The notes below the pieces were generated by a model. It searched no databases. It was not told the origin of the DNA and saw only the letters and a list, made by a program, of their open reading frames with translations. Positions 36,505-45,221 of a stretch of DNA of 64,000 bases are shown in pieces; the first letter of the stretch is position 1, and each line of letters begins with the position of its first letter. Source of the stretch: Lentilactobacillus parabuchneri DSM 5707 = NBRC 107865 (lineage in GTDB: Bacteria > Bacillota > Bacilli > Lactobacillales > Lactobacillaceae). The translations under genes and the position numbers were made by a program. The stretch spans positions 62,001 to 126,000 of the forward strand of contig NZ_AZGK01000005.1 of NCBI RefSeq assembly GCF_001435315.1, read 5' to 3'.

Positions 36505-36587
36505 ATTTTGTGAAATGTGAAAATTGACACAATTGGGCCGGTGTAATTAAATAAGTAAGCTTATTCAGATTGTGAAAAAGTAGAACC

Positions 36588-36616
36588 TTGTTTTTATGAT
36601 TTGTCATTTGTATAAT
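36588..36616 (+). promoter_or_regulatory. Promoter of the tagO-like gene
   Basis: TTGTTT (36588-36593), a 17-bp spacer and TATAAT (36611-36616). Confidence 0.65.
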
Positions 36617-36659
36617 TGAATTAATATTGATTTGGAAGGAAATAAGTGAGGTTACAGTT

Positions 36660-37751
36660 TTGAAATTCGAGATCATTGTGTCACTATTTGCTACCATGAT
36701 TATTTCTGCAGTCCTAACCCCATTTATCCGGAAACTTGCTTTTGCTGTTGGTGCTGAAGATCGGCCAAACAAACGACGAGTGAATAAAATTCCAATGCCA
36801 ACGATTGGTGGGTTGGCCATTTTTATTGCCTACACCTTTACAACCATGATTCTTTTGCGCGGACAATTTCCGACGAAGGTCCTCTGGGGGATATACGGTG
36901 GTGAGACAATTATTATTTTGACGGGGATTATTGACGATATTTTTGTTTTGAAGCCCCGTCAAAAGGTCCTTGGGATTTCGATCGCGGCTCTGTGGGTTTA
37001 TTTTACTGCCGGCGTTAAAATGACCAGCATTACGTTGCCGTTTATCACGATTCACCTCGGTTGGATGAGCCTACCCATTACTTGGATTTGGATTTTGGCA
37101 ATTACCAATGCCGTCAATTTGATTGATGGGTTGGATGGGTTGGCCACCGGGGTTGCGATTATTGCTTTGACGACTATGGGAATTACCGCCATGTTCTTCT
37201 TGAATGTCGGCAATATTTTCGTCGCCATCATGATTTTCACGCTGGTTGCGGCTTGTATCGGCTTTCTGCCATACAACTTCTTCCCGGCACGCATTTATCT
37301 TGGTGATACCGGCGCCTTGTTTATTGGCTTTATGATGTCTGTTTTCTCACTGTTCGGTCTAAAAAACGCCACTTTCATTACATTATTGATTCCTGTTATG
37401 ATTTTGGGCGTTCCGATTACCGATACGGTTTTTGCCATTTTCAGGCGACTTTTAAACAAGGAACCGATCACGCATGCTGATAAACGTCATCTGCACCACC
37501 GACTCATGCAAATTGGCCTGACACATCGTCAAACCGTTTTGGTGATTTACGGGATTGCGTTGATTTTTTCGTTTATCTCATTGTTATACCCAATCTCAAC
37601 GTTGTGGGGATCAATTCTGCTGACGGTTGCGGTTTTAATCGGATTGGAGCTGTTTGTTGAAACCATCGGTCTGGTGGGTGAGGACCGCCAGCCCTTGTTA
37701 AACGGCATCAAGAAGCTTGTTAAGGATACGACGAGTAAAAATAATCATTAA
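36660..37751 (+). CDS. tagO: Undecaprenyl-phosphate N-acetylglucosaminyl 1-phosphate transferase (TagO-like)
   Basis: A 363-residue polytopic enzyme of the MraY/WecA family, with about 10-11 spans. It has NKRRVNKIPMPTIGGLAIF (near residues 36-54), the catalytic NLIDGLDGLATG (near 145-156), the GDTGALFIGF motif and the cytoplasmic HADKRHLHHRLMQIG loop. It starts wall teichoic acid or other glycopolymer synthesis by charging undecaprenyl phosphate with GlcNAc-1-P. TTG 36660 follows GTGAGG; an upstream TTG at 36627 has no good site. It is monocistronic, with its own promoter and terminator. Confidence 0.9.
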   Translation: MKFEIIVSLFATMIISAVLTPFIRKLAFAVGAEDRPNKRRVNKIPMPTIGGLAIFIAYTFTTMILLRGQFPTKVLWGIYGGETIIILTGIIDDIFVLKPRQKVLGISIAALWVYFTAGVKMTSITLPFITIHLGWMSLPITWIWILAITNAVNLIDGLDGLATGVAIIALTTMGITAMFFLNVGNIFVAIMIFTLVAACIGFLPYNFFPARIYLGDTGALFIGFMMSVFSLFGLKNATFITLLIPVMILGVPITDTVFAIFRRLLNKEPITHADKRHLHHRLMQIGLTHRQTVLVIYGIALIFSFISLLYPISTLWGSILLTVAVLIGLELFVETIGLVGEDRQPLLNGIKKLVKDTTSKNNH

Positions 37752-37756
37752 AACTT

Positions 37757-37801
37757 AAAAAGCTGCGTAGACAAGTTGTATTTTGTCTACGCAGTTTTTT
37801 G
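37757..37801 (+). terminator. Terminator of tagO (may also serve the convergent reductase gene)
   Basis: CTGCGTAGACAA (37763-37774) pairs perfectly with TTGTCTACGCAG (37783-37794), followed by TTTTTT and preceded by AAAAA. Confidence 0.92.
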
Positions 37802-37808
37802 TTCTCAA

Positions 37809-38393
37809 TCAAAAATTGATTTTAGTTAATTGGTCGAGATAAGCAGTTCGTTTTGAATTTTTAGAAGTAGAGATACCTCCGAAATTCACCCATTTAGATT
37901 TTTTGATGCCCAGTTGTCGTAATGTTTGGCGAATAAAAATTCTGTTGATCCCATTTCCACAAAAGAAGCGAAAATAAAACGTTGGTGAAGTCGATGTTGT
38001 CAGCACATACGCCTGTTTAATATTGGTTAGGTTCCCCTTAACGCCCGTTTTAGTCACAGTGTGTGATAAACCCGGGCCTTCCTTCATGACTTTATCAATA
38101 AAACCTTTCAACATTCCTGGAATGCTGTTCCACCAAATTGGTGTTACGAAAATAAGCTTATCTGCTTTTTGTAAATCTTCCAGATATTTTAACACGTGGG
38201 GATCGTGGGATTTTCCGTCGTGAAACAAGCGGAGCTCTTCTTCATTGTATGTAGGATTGAATGCTTCTTTATAAAGATCAATCATTGTCCAATCTGTATG
38301 ATGTAGCTCAAGATTATTGATGACCGATTCCACGATAGCGTGATTAAAACTTTTTTCGTATGGGTGGCAATAAATAATTAATGTGTTTGACAT
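37809..38393 (-). CDS. NAD(P)H dehydrogenase (quinone)-like flavodoxin-fold reductase
   Basis: A 194-residue protein of the modulator-of-drug-activity/NQO type. The start MSNTLIIYCHPYEKSFNHAI gives the flavodoxin-like FMN loop, and VTPIWWNSIPGMLKGFIDKV (near residues 78-97) is the conserved PxWW-x-x-P-x-x-LKGFID motif. It probably reduces quinones or similar electrophiles at the expense of NAD(P)H. Its ATG (38393) lies one base past the stop codon of the tetR gene, so it is almost certainly translated from the same message. A TTG at 38408 is less likely. Confidence 0.85.
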   Translation of the reverse strand: MSNTLIIYCHPYEKSFNHAIVESVINNLELHHTDWTMIDLYKEAFNPTYNEEELRLFHDGKSHDPHVLKYLEDLQKADKLIFVTPIWWNSIPGMLKGFIDKVMKEGPGLSHTVTKTGVKGNLTNIKQAYVLTTSTSPTFYFRFFCGNGINRIFIRQTLRQLGIKKSKWVNFGGISTSKNSKRTAYLDQLTKINF

Positions 38394-38394
38394 T

Positions 38395-38964
38395 TCATTT
38401 TTCTCCAATCAATTGAGTAGCAGCTGTCAATAATAAATGGCGGTCGTATTTAACGGCGCCCCTTGAAATAAGTGAGCCATAACCTTGAATAAATGCCCAA
38501 ACCTTGACGAATAATTCATTTTCCGTTTGAGAGAGATCACGCTGCTTAACAAGCTTTGCGATAATGTGGTGAGTGAGTTTTAGTAACTCAAACGTATCAA
38601 TATTCGATTCAATTAAGTAAACAGGAATGATGCTTGGATTAAATAATAAAAAGTCTGTAAGATTTGGATCGGATTCTATTTCAGAAATGATGAATTCGCC
38701 CAGAGTAACTAACTCGTCCAGTGCATCTCCTTGTACTTGCGATAGTTGTCGTTCGGCATTCTCAGAAAATCTTTTCGAAACAATTTCTGCCACATTTTCA
38801 AACAAATTATTTTTGCTTGAGAAATGTTTATAAAACGATCCAGTGGTTAAGTTTAATTGTGAAAGTAATTTTCGAAGTGATATTGTTTGGTAACCATTTT
38901 CCTTAATCTCACGGATAGTTGTAGACAGAATAAGGTTCTTGGTCTGATTTGTTTTTCCAGCGAT
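38395..38964 (-). CDS. TetR/AcrR family regulator with an ATC start codon
   Basis: Translation from ATC at 38964 gives 189 residues: an N-terminal helix-turn-helix (EIKENGYQTISLRKLLSQLN, then LTTGSFYKHFSSKNNLF, a textbook TetR recognition helix) followed by a ligand-binding domain. AAAGGAGG lies 8 bases before this ATC. No ATG, GTG or TTG exists in frame between the upstream stop and codon 54 (TTG 38805), and starting there would remove the whole DNA-binding domain. The gene may therefore use a rare ATC start, or be impaired by an ATG-to-ATC change. It likely represses itself and the reductase through the palindrome at 38991-39005. Confidence 0.75.
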   Translation of the reverse strand: MAGKTNQTKNLILSTTIREIKENGYQTISLRKLLSQLNLTTGSFYKHFSSKNNLFENVAEIVSKRFSENAERQLSQVQGDALDELVTLGEFIISEIESDPNLTDFLLFNPSIIPVYLIESNIDTFELLKLTHHIIAKLVKQRDLSQTENELFVKVWAFIQGYGSLISRGAVKYDRHLLLTAATQLIGEK

Positions 38965-38990
38965 AGTTGAAACCTCCTTTATAAAAATAA

Positions 38991-39030
38991 GATAACATCG
39001 TTATCCTATTGATGTAAATAAAAAGTGTGA
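38991..39030 (-). promoter_or_regulatory. tetR-reductase promoter and operator palindrome
   Basis: On the minus strand TTCACA, a 17-bp spacer and TAGGAT lead into a palindrome GATAAC, three bases, GTTATC (38991-39005). The palindrome overlaps the -10 and start region, the usual place for a TetR autoregulatory operator. Confidence 0.65.
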
Positions 39031-39052
39031 ACCTAGTAATCATCACACTTTC
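39013..39052 (-). terminator. Terminator of yigZ
   Basis: On the minus strand AAAGTGTGA pairs with TCACACTTT (39051-39043 with 39030-39022), followed by TTTATTTA. It overlaps the tetR promoter. Confidence 0.75.
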
Positions 39053-39096
39053 AGAGCGTTTGACTTAATTAAAATCAAATTTTATACCAGCACTTG

Positions 39097-39759
39097 TTAT
39101 CTTTCATCTTGCTGTCGAGCCTCTCTTGAGTAGGGGACTTCAAAAATTTTGTACGGCCCCTTGTCGTAAGTAAATTGATCACTCAGTAAATTTGTAATCG
39201 CCGAAATAAGCGCATTGAAATGATCATCACTGACCGCGATGACAACCTGTATTTGATCGGTGTATTGGGTGTCTTCGATCGGAATGGCTTCGTTTTCAAG
39301 AAAATATTTTAATTTGTCGAATTGATTATAGTCGATGGTCAGTGTCAGCTGCTGCTTGTTGACAAGTTTGACAATCCCCAGCTGATCGATGGTGGTTGAA
39401 GTCGCGTTGCTGTACGCACGGATAAGGCCACCGGCGCCCAATTTAATGCCGCCAAAATATCGGGTAACGACAGCTAAAACGTTGTGCAGTTCGTTTTTCT
39501 TTAAAACCTCTAAGATTGGCACTCCGGCAGTCCCTGAAGGCTCGCCGTTATCACTTTCGCGCTGAATATGATCATCGTCTCCCAGCATGTAAGCGTAGCA
39601 GTTATGGTTCGCCTTGGAATTTTCCTTGGTGACTTGTTCAATCAATTGTTTTGCCTGGTCCTCGCTTTGAATTCTTACCATCGTGCAGATAAAGCGGGAC
39701 TTTTTAATTTCAATTTCATGGGAGCCGTTTTTTTTAATTGTTAAAGATTCTTTTTTCAA
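39097..39759 (-). CDS. yigZ: YigZ/IMPACT family protein
   Basis: A 220-residue two-domain protein. The N-terminal UPF0029 domain includes KKSRFICTMVRIQSEDQAK and the signature GEPSGTAGVPILEVL...LAVVTRYFGGIKLGAGGL (near residues 75-115); the C-terminal half is DUF1949, a ferredoxin-like fold. The family includes Bacillus YvyE; function in bacteria is not settled. I chose TTG 39759, seven bases after GGAGGA; the upstream ATG 39777 overlaps that site. It diverges from comFA. Confidence 0.88.
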   Translation of the reverse strand: MKKESLTIKKNGSHEIEIKKSRFICTMVRIQSEDQAKQLIEQVTKENSKANHNCYAYMLGDDDHIQRESDNGEPSGTAGVPILEVLKKNELHNVLAVVTRYFGGIKLGAGGLIRAYSNATSTTIDQLGIVKLVNKQQLTLTIDYNQFDKLKYFLENEAIPIEDTQYTDQIQVVIAVSDDHFNALISAITNLLSDQFTYDKGPYKIFEVPYSREARQQDER

Positions 39760-39806
39760 AAGTATTCCTCCATACATCTCGTATTTAAATAGTGAGGTGT
39801 TTTTCT

Positions 39807-41129
39807 ATGATTAATGATATATCAGAGTTGTTTGGACGCCAAATGCCGATGTCGATGCTTGGTGAAACACTTAATCATCATCCAGGCGTCAAGACACGGG
39901 CGGCCATCCAAACAGACCACGGCATTGCCTGTTGTCGTTGCGGCAGTCGTTTGAAGCGAAGACTAGCAGCGCTTCCCAACAATCAGTATTACTGCTACGT
40001 TTGTATTCAAATGGGGCGAATAGATACGCTGCAGCAGTTGGCCTTTGCGCCGGAACCCAATGAATTTCCGCGTATCAGCCAACCACTGACTTGGCAGGGA
40101 AAATTAACGAAACTGCAGGCTGAATGTGCACAAACGGTGATTGATGTCTTTAAGAATCGTCGGCGACACTTGTTATGGGCAGTCACGGGTGCCGGGAAAA
40201 CGGAAATGTTATTTAAAGGCATTAACTGGGCCGTTGAAAATGGCTTGCGTGTCGGCATCGCTTCACCGCGAGTTGATGTTTGTATTGAATTATTTCCACG
40301 GATTCAAGTCGCTTTTGAAAAGGTATCTTGTGTATTGCTACATGGCAAAAGTGAGCAACCCTATGTTTACAGCCAGATAACGGTTTGTACCACTCACCAA
40401 TTATTACGATTCTACCATGCATTTGATGTCTTGATTATTGATGAAGTTGACGTGTTTCCGTATTCCGGAAATGCAATGCTTCATTTTGCCGTGGCCAACG
40501 CCATCAAACCGACCGGCGCAACCTTATATTTAACAGCAACCCCTGACCAAAATCTGTTTCGAGCGATTAAGCAAAATAAATTGACCGTCAGTTACCTGCC
40601 AATTCGTTACCATGGTCACCTGTTGCCCGAGATAGCAGTGATCCGAACTAAACGATTAGCAACTTTGATCAATGATGGCCAGTTACCAAAAAACATTCTA
40701 AACAAGATTCAAGCGTTAATTGATGCCAAGCAGCGCTTTTTACTCTTTGTACCACACATTAAAGATTTGAAACATGTTTTTGACGCCCTCAAAGCCACTA
40801 AAATGGCGGCCAAATTTGAAACGGTTTATTCAGCGGATCCTCAGCGGATTGAAAAGGTCGCCTTAATGCGCAACCATCAATTGGACTTTTTGATTACCAC
40901 CACGATTTTGGAACGGGGCGTGACTTTTCCGGGGATTGACGTAATTGTGCTGAAGGCTGACGACGATATTTTTTCGGCGGCGGCGCTGGTTCAAATTGCA
41001 GGGCGAGTTGGGAGAAACAGCGATCGGCCGACTGGGGAAGTGCTATTTTATTGTGAATCAAAGACTGCCAACATCAAGTCCTGTGATCGCCAGATTAAAT
41101 TAATGAATCAAAAGGCGGCAGCGCTATGA
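39807..41129 (+). CDS. comFA: Competence DNA helicase ComFA
   Basis: A 440-residue DEAD-like helicase that drives uptake of single-stranded DNA. An N-terminal zinc module (CCRCGSRL and YYCYVC, near residues 36-70) precedes Walker A AVTGAGKTE (near 129-137), Walker B LIIDEVDVFPY, a TATP motif and the late QIAGRVGRNSDRPTG motif VI. ATG 39807 follows GAGGTG. It overlaps comFC by 4 bases (ATGA). Presence of comF does not prove that the strain is transformable. Confidence 0.92.
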   Translation: MINDISELFGRQMPMSMLGETLNHHPGVKTRAAIQTDHGIACCRCGSRLKRRLAALPNNQYYCYVCIQMGRIDTLQQLAFAPEPNEFPRISQPLTWQGKLTKLQAECAQTVIDVFKNRRRHLLWAVTGAGKTEMLFKGINWAVENGLRVGIASPRVDVCIELFPRIQVAFEKVSCVLLHGKSEQPYVYSQITVCTTHQLLRFYHAFDVLIIDEVDVFPYSGNAMLHFAVANAIKPTGATLYLTATPDQNLFRAIKQNKLTVSYLPIRYHGHLLPEIAVIRTKRLATLINDGQLPKNILNKIQALIDAKQRFLLFVPHIKDLKHVFDALKATKMAAKFETVYSADPQRIEKVALMRNHQLDFLITTTILERGVTFPGIDVIVLKADDDIFSAAALVQIAGRVGRNSDRPTGEVLFYCESKTANIKSCDRQIKLMNQKAAAL

Positions 41130-41815
41130 AACATTGTTTATTATGCGGTGAAATAATTCGAGACAACATTTCATTTGGCGAGTTGATTTCCCTGAGGCCG
41201 ATTTCCAGTCATACGGTTTGTCATGCCTGTCGATCCGGGTTTAATCGATTATCAATGCCCACCTGCGATGGGTGCGGTCGAAAGTTAGTTTCCCAAATGA
41301 CAAACCCATGTCAAGATTGTATCCGGTGGCGCGACAGCGGACTTCCAAACCTGACCAACCAAGCCTTGTTCGAATACAACGCAGCAATGAAGGATTTTAT
41401 GAAACGATATAAGTTCAATGGCGATTATCGGCTGAGATATGTTTTTGTGTCGGAACTGCGGTTGGCTTTAGCGCATACCAAGCGACTCATCGTTCCAATC
41501 CCGGTGAGCCAAGGCACCTTGGCAACCCGTGGATTTAATCAGGTTACCGGGTTGCTCGACCGGACGCACTACCATGAAGTACTCAAGGTAACACAAGATC
41601 AAAAATTAATCCGACAATCCGAAAAAAATCGTCGGCAACGATTAGACTTGATTCAACCATTTGAATTATTAAAATTACAGAAAAATTTGATAAAAGATAC
41701 CCCGGTGTTAATAGTCGACGACGTCTACACAACCGGCACGACTATCAGGCACGCAGCGGCTTTGCTGTACCAAGCCGGAGCGACGGATGTTAAAGGATTG
41801 ACTTTGGCCCGTTAA
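41126..41815 (+). CDS. comFC: Competence protein ComFC (phosphoribosyltransferase-like)
   Basis: A 229-residue protein with an N-terminal double zinc finger (CLLCGEII, CHAC, CDGCGRKL, CQDC) and a C-terminal phosphoribosyltransferase fold with VLIVDDVYTTGTTIRHAA (near residues 193-210). It acts with ComFA in DNA uptake; the related GntX-type proteins serve in carbon uptake from DNA. Its start overlaps the end of comFA by 4 bases, so the two are translationally coupled. Confidence 0.92.
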   Translation: MKHCLLCGEIIRDNISFGELISLRPISSHTVCHACRSGFNRLSMPTCDGCGRKLVSQMTNPCQDCIRWRDSGLPNLTNQALFEYNAAMKDFMKRYKFNGDYRLRYVFVSELRLALAHTKRLIVPIPVSQGTLATRGFNQVTGLLDRTHYHEVLKVTQDQKLIRQSEKNRRQRLDLIQPFELLKLQKNLIKDTPVLIVDDVYTTGTTIRHAAALLYQAGATDVKGLTLAR

Positions 41816-41834
41816 AGAAATCCAAACCCAATGA

Positions 41835-41863
41835 TTGTTAAAATGCGAACTTTCAATTATACT
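41835..41863 (+). promoter_or_regulatory. Promoter of hpf
   Basis: TTGTTA (41835-41840), a 17-bp spacer and TATACT (41858-41863). The leader then contains a small hairpin, CCATTAA with TTAATGG (41902-41920). Confidence 0.65.
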
Positions 41864-41937
41864 AAAGTTGTAGCCAGTAATGAAAGTGATTTCATTAGTG
41901 GACCATTAAGCCTTTAATGGTGAAGGGAGAGAACGCT

Positions 41938-42495
41938 ATGCTAATTTTTAACATTCGTGGTGAAAACATTGAGGTAACCCAAGCGATCCGGGATTACGTT
42001 GAAAAACGGATCAGCAAGCTGGAGAAGTACTTTGAAAAGGACGTGAAAAATACCGCTCACGTTAATTTGAAGGTTTATCCAGATAAGCAAGCAAAAGTTG
42101 AGGTAACCATTCCTTTGCCATACTTAACTTTGAGAGCCGAAGAAATGTCTAACGATTTGTATGCAAGTGTTGATCTGGTAACAGATAAGCTCGAACGTCA
42201 AATTCGTAAGTACAAGACCAAGGTTAACCGCAAATCTCGTGAAAAAGGATTCAAGAACCTTGAATTTGCACCAGCCGAAGACGTTAGCGCAGATACAGAT
42301 GATGAATCCAAATTCCAAGTTGTTCGGACAAAGCAATTAGCTTTGAAGCCAATGGACAACGAGGAAGCCATTCTTCAAATGGACATGTTGGGCCATGACT
42401 TCTTCATCTACGAAGATGCAGAAACTTCAGGCATTAACATTGTTTACCGTCGTAATGATGGCCGTTATGGCTTGATTGAGACCGGCGAAGAATAA
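41938..42495 (+). CDS. hpf: Ribosome hibernation promoting factor, long form
   Basis: A 185-residue protein with an N-terminal S30AE domain (MLIFNIRGENIEVTQAIRDY to about residue 100), an acidic linker and a C-terminal dimerisation domain (VVRTKQLALKPMDNEEAILQMDMLGHDFFIYED). The long form joins two 70S ribosomes into 100S particles in stationary phase. ATG 41938 follows GAAGGGAGAG. It precedes secA, as yvyD does in Bacillus, and has its own promoter and terminator. Confidence 0.96.
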   Translation: MLIFNIRGENIEVTQAIRDYVEKRISKLEKYFEKDVKNTAHVNLKVYPDKQAKVEVTIPLPYLTLRAEEMSNDLYASVDLVTDKLERQIRKYKTKVNRKSREKGFKNLEFAPAEDVSADTDDESKFQVVRTKQLALKPMDNEEAILQMDMLGHDFFIYEDAETSGINIVYRRNDGRYGLIETGEE

Positions 42496-42532
42496 TTATT
42501 TACGATACTAGCGGGCATTTAAATGTTTGCGT

Positions 42533-42577
42533 AAAGTTGGGGATGAATTGCAGGTCGATTCGTTCCCAACTTTTTTG
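42533..42577 (+). terminator. Terminator of hpf
   Basis: AAAGTTGGG (42533-42541) pairs with CCCAACTTT (42565-42573), followed by T residues. Confidence 0.85.
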
Positions 42578-42776
42578 TTTTCGAACCATGAATCACGGCT
42601 AAATTGTGCGTCAAACCTTTCATATCCGGGCAAAATGTATTATCATGGTTAAATGCCGCTGATACATTGTTTTTTTGTTTTCATAAGCGACCTAAAATGT
42701 TACACTAATTAAGTATGCAGTCAACAAATACTATTATAAATTTGAAAAGTATTTTAATTTAGAAGGGAATTTACTA

Positions 42777-45140
42777 ATGGCTAATGTTTTAAAGAAATGG
42801 GTTGAAAGTGATACGCGCGAACTCAAACGACTCAGCAAAATTGCTGACAAAGTCGGTTCGTACGCAGAAGAATACCGCCAACTCAGCGATGAAGAACTAC
42901 AAGCCAAGACGCCGGCATTAAAGGAACGTTATCAAAAGGGTGAAACCTTGGATGACCTGCTTCCAGAAGCATTTGCCGTTGCCCGTGAAGGTGCAAAACG
43001 GGTCTTGGGCCTTTATCCATTCCACGTTCAGATCATGGGTGGAATTGTTCTTCATGAAGGAAATATCGCAGAAATGAAGACTGGTGAAGGTAAGACTTTA
43101 ACTGCCACGATGCCGGTTTATTTAAATGCACTTGCTGGAAAAGGAGTTCACGTTGTCACGGTTAACGAGTACCTTTCTCAACGTGATGCGACTGAAATGG
43201 GCGAGTTGTATAACTGGCTTGGCCTAACGGTTGGGGTTAACACAACCGAAAAAGATGCCGATGAGAAGCGTGAAGCATACGCTGCCGACATCACTTATTC
43301 AACCAACGGCGAAATCGGGTTTGATTATTTGCGTGACAACATGGTTGCCTACAAAGAGCAAATGGTTCAACGGCCACTTAACTTTGCGATCGTCGATGAA
43401 GTTGACTCCATCTTAATTGATGAAGCCAGAACACCATTGATCATTTCTGGTCAGTCGAGCGGAACATCCGATCTTTACCAACGAACAGATCGGTTTGCCA
43501 AAACCCTTCACGAAGGCGACGACTTTAAGCTTGACCTGGAAACCAAGACAGTTTCATTAACTGATCAAGGAATTGAAAAAGCTGAGAAGTACTTTAACTT
43601 AAAGAACCTTTACGATACTGACAACACGGCTTTGACCCACCATTTGGATCAGGCTTTGCGTGCCAACTTTATCATGCTCCGTGATAAGGATTACGTGGTT
43701 TCCGATGATGAAGTTAAGATTGTTGACTCATTTACCGGACGAATCATGGAAGGCCGTCGATTCTCAGATGGTCTTCATCAAGCCCTTGAAGCAAAAGAAG
43801 GGGTTACGATTAACGAGGAAAGTAAGACAATGGCAACCATTACTTACCAAAACCTCTTCCGGATGTATAAGAAGCTTGCTGGTATGACTGGTACTGCCAA
43901 GACTGAAGCAGAAGAATTCCGTGAGATTTACAACATGGAAGTTATTTCTGTTCCAACCAACAAGCCGGTTGTCCGGGTTGATCATCCAGATGTATTGTAC
44001 CCAACGCTGGAATCAAAATTCGAAGCTGTTGTGAACAAGATTAAAGAACTCCATACCAAGGGCCAACCAATGCTGGTCGGGACTGTTGCGGTTGAAACTT
44101 CTGAATACTTGTCACACCGACTTGACGAAGAAAAGATTCCTCACGTTGTTTTGAATGCCAAGAACCATGCCAAGGAAGCTGAAATTGTTGCCAATGCCGG
44201 CCAACGTGGTGCCGTAACCATTGCCACCAACATGGCTGGTCGTGGAACGGATATCAAATTAGGACCAGGTGTCGTTGAACTCGGCGGACTTGCCGTTATT
44301 GGTACTGAACGTCATGAGTCTCGTCGTATTGATAATCAGCTTCGTGGCCGTTCTGGTCGTCAGGGTGATCCAGGTTTGTCACAATTCTACCTGTCACTTG
44401 AAGATGATTTGATGCGTCGATTTGGTTCTGAAAAGATCAAGAACTTCTTGGAGCATCTTAACGTTGAAGGCGAAGACGCCGTTATTCGTTCAAAGATGAT
44501 TACCAAACAAGTTGAATCGGCTCAAAAGCGGGTTGAAGGAAATAACTACGATTCACGAAAGAACGTTTTGCAATACGATGATGTTATGAGACAACAACGT
44601 GAAGTTATTTACGGTGAGCGTCGCGAAGTCATTGATGAACAAAAGGATCTGAAGTGGGTTATTATGCCAATGATTCAACGGACAATTAACCGAATCGTTG
44701 ACCTTCATACGCAAGGCGAAAAAGAAGATTGGGATCTTCAAACAATTTTGGACTTCGCCATTAGTGCCATGGTCAGCCCCGATCAAATTTCACTCGAAGA
44801 TTTCCAAGGCAAATCAGCTGATGAAATCAAGAGCATGTTAATGGACTTGGCCAACAACGAGTACAAGGAAAAGCAGGAACAACTTTATGATGCCTCACAA
44901 ATGCTAGAATTCGAAAAAGTTGTCATTCTGCGAGTTGTTGATTCCCACTGGACTGATCACATTGATATCATGGATCAATTGCGTCAATCAATCGGTCTTC
45001 GTGGTTATGGTCAACAAAACCCACTTGTTGAGTACCAACGAGAAGGTTACAAAATGTTCGAAGAAATGATTGCCGACATCGAATACGACGCAACCCGTCT
45101 GTTCATGAAAGCTGAAATTCGTCAAAATATGCAACGTTAA
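42777..45140 (+). CDS. secA: Preprotein translocase ATPase SecA
   Basis: A 787-residue motor that pushes preproteins through SecYEG. It has Walker [15 protein letters not shown] (near residues 100-113), [19 protein letters not shown], the second-domain [12 protein letters not shown] and [21 protein letters not shown] segments (quoted in part), and the scaffold region ending [11 protein letters not shown]. The C-terminal zinc-binding SecB-docking tail is absent, which is usual for lactobacillar SecA. It precedes prfB as in Bacillus. Confidence 0.98.
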   Translation: MANVLKKWVESDTRELKRLSKIADKVGSYAEEYRQLSDEELQAKTPALKERYQKGETLDDLLPEAFAVAREGAKRVLGLYPFHVQIMGGIVLHEGNIAEMKTGEGKTLTATMPVYLNALAGKGVHVVTVNEYLSQRDATEMGELYNWLGLTVGVNTTEKDADEKREAYAADITYSTNGEIGFDYLRDNMVAYKEQMVQRPLNFAIVDEVDSILIDEARTPLIISGQSSGTSDLYQRTDRFAKTLHEGDDFKLDLETKTVSLTDQGIEKAEKYFNLKNLYDTDNTALTHHLDQALRANFIMLRDKDYVVSDDEVKIVDSFTGRIMEGRRFSDGLHQALEAKEGVTINEESKTMATITYQNLFRMYKKLAGMTGTAKTEAEEFREIYNMEVISVPTNKPVVRVDHPDVLYPTLESKFEAVVNKIKELHTKGQPMLVGTVAVETSEYLSHRLDEEKIPHVVLNAKNHAKEAEIVANAGQRGAVTIATNMAGRGTDIKLGPGVVELGGLAVIGTERHESRRIDNQLRGRSGRQGDPGLSQFYLSLEDDLMRRFGSEKIKNFLEHLNVEGEDAVIRSKMITKQVESAQKRVEGNNYDSRKNVLQYDDVMRQQREVIYGERREVIDEQKDLKWVIMPMIQRTINRIVDLHTQGEKEDWDLQTILDFAISAMVSPDQISLEDFQGKSADEIKSMLMDLANNEYKEKQEQLYDASQMLEFEKVVILRVVDSHWTDHIDIMDQLRQSIGLRGYGQQNPLVEYQREGYKMFEEMIADIEYDATRLFMKAEIRQNMQR

Positions 45141-45153
45141 TAGTATGACGCAG

Positions 45154-45194
45154 AAGAATCCGACAATTACGATGATTGTTTGGATTCTTTCTTT
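45154..45194 (+). terminator. Terminator between secA and prfB
   Basis: AAGAATCC (45154-45161) pairs with GGATTCTT (45182-45189), followed by TCTTTG; the T-run is interrupted, so strength is uncertain. Confidence 0.55.
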
Positions 45195-45221
45195 GAATCT
45201 GGAGAAATAAGAGGGATTAAT

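Noticed and set aside
36508-36532. Possible Rex site near the lrgAB promoter (TTGTGAA ... CACAA)
   Set aside because: The half-sites are too far apart and the second lacks the TTCACAA form.
38395-38805. Shorter TetR call from TTG 38805
   Set aside because: It would delete the entire helix-turn-helix, while upstream in-frame sequence encodes a full one behind AAAGGAGG.
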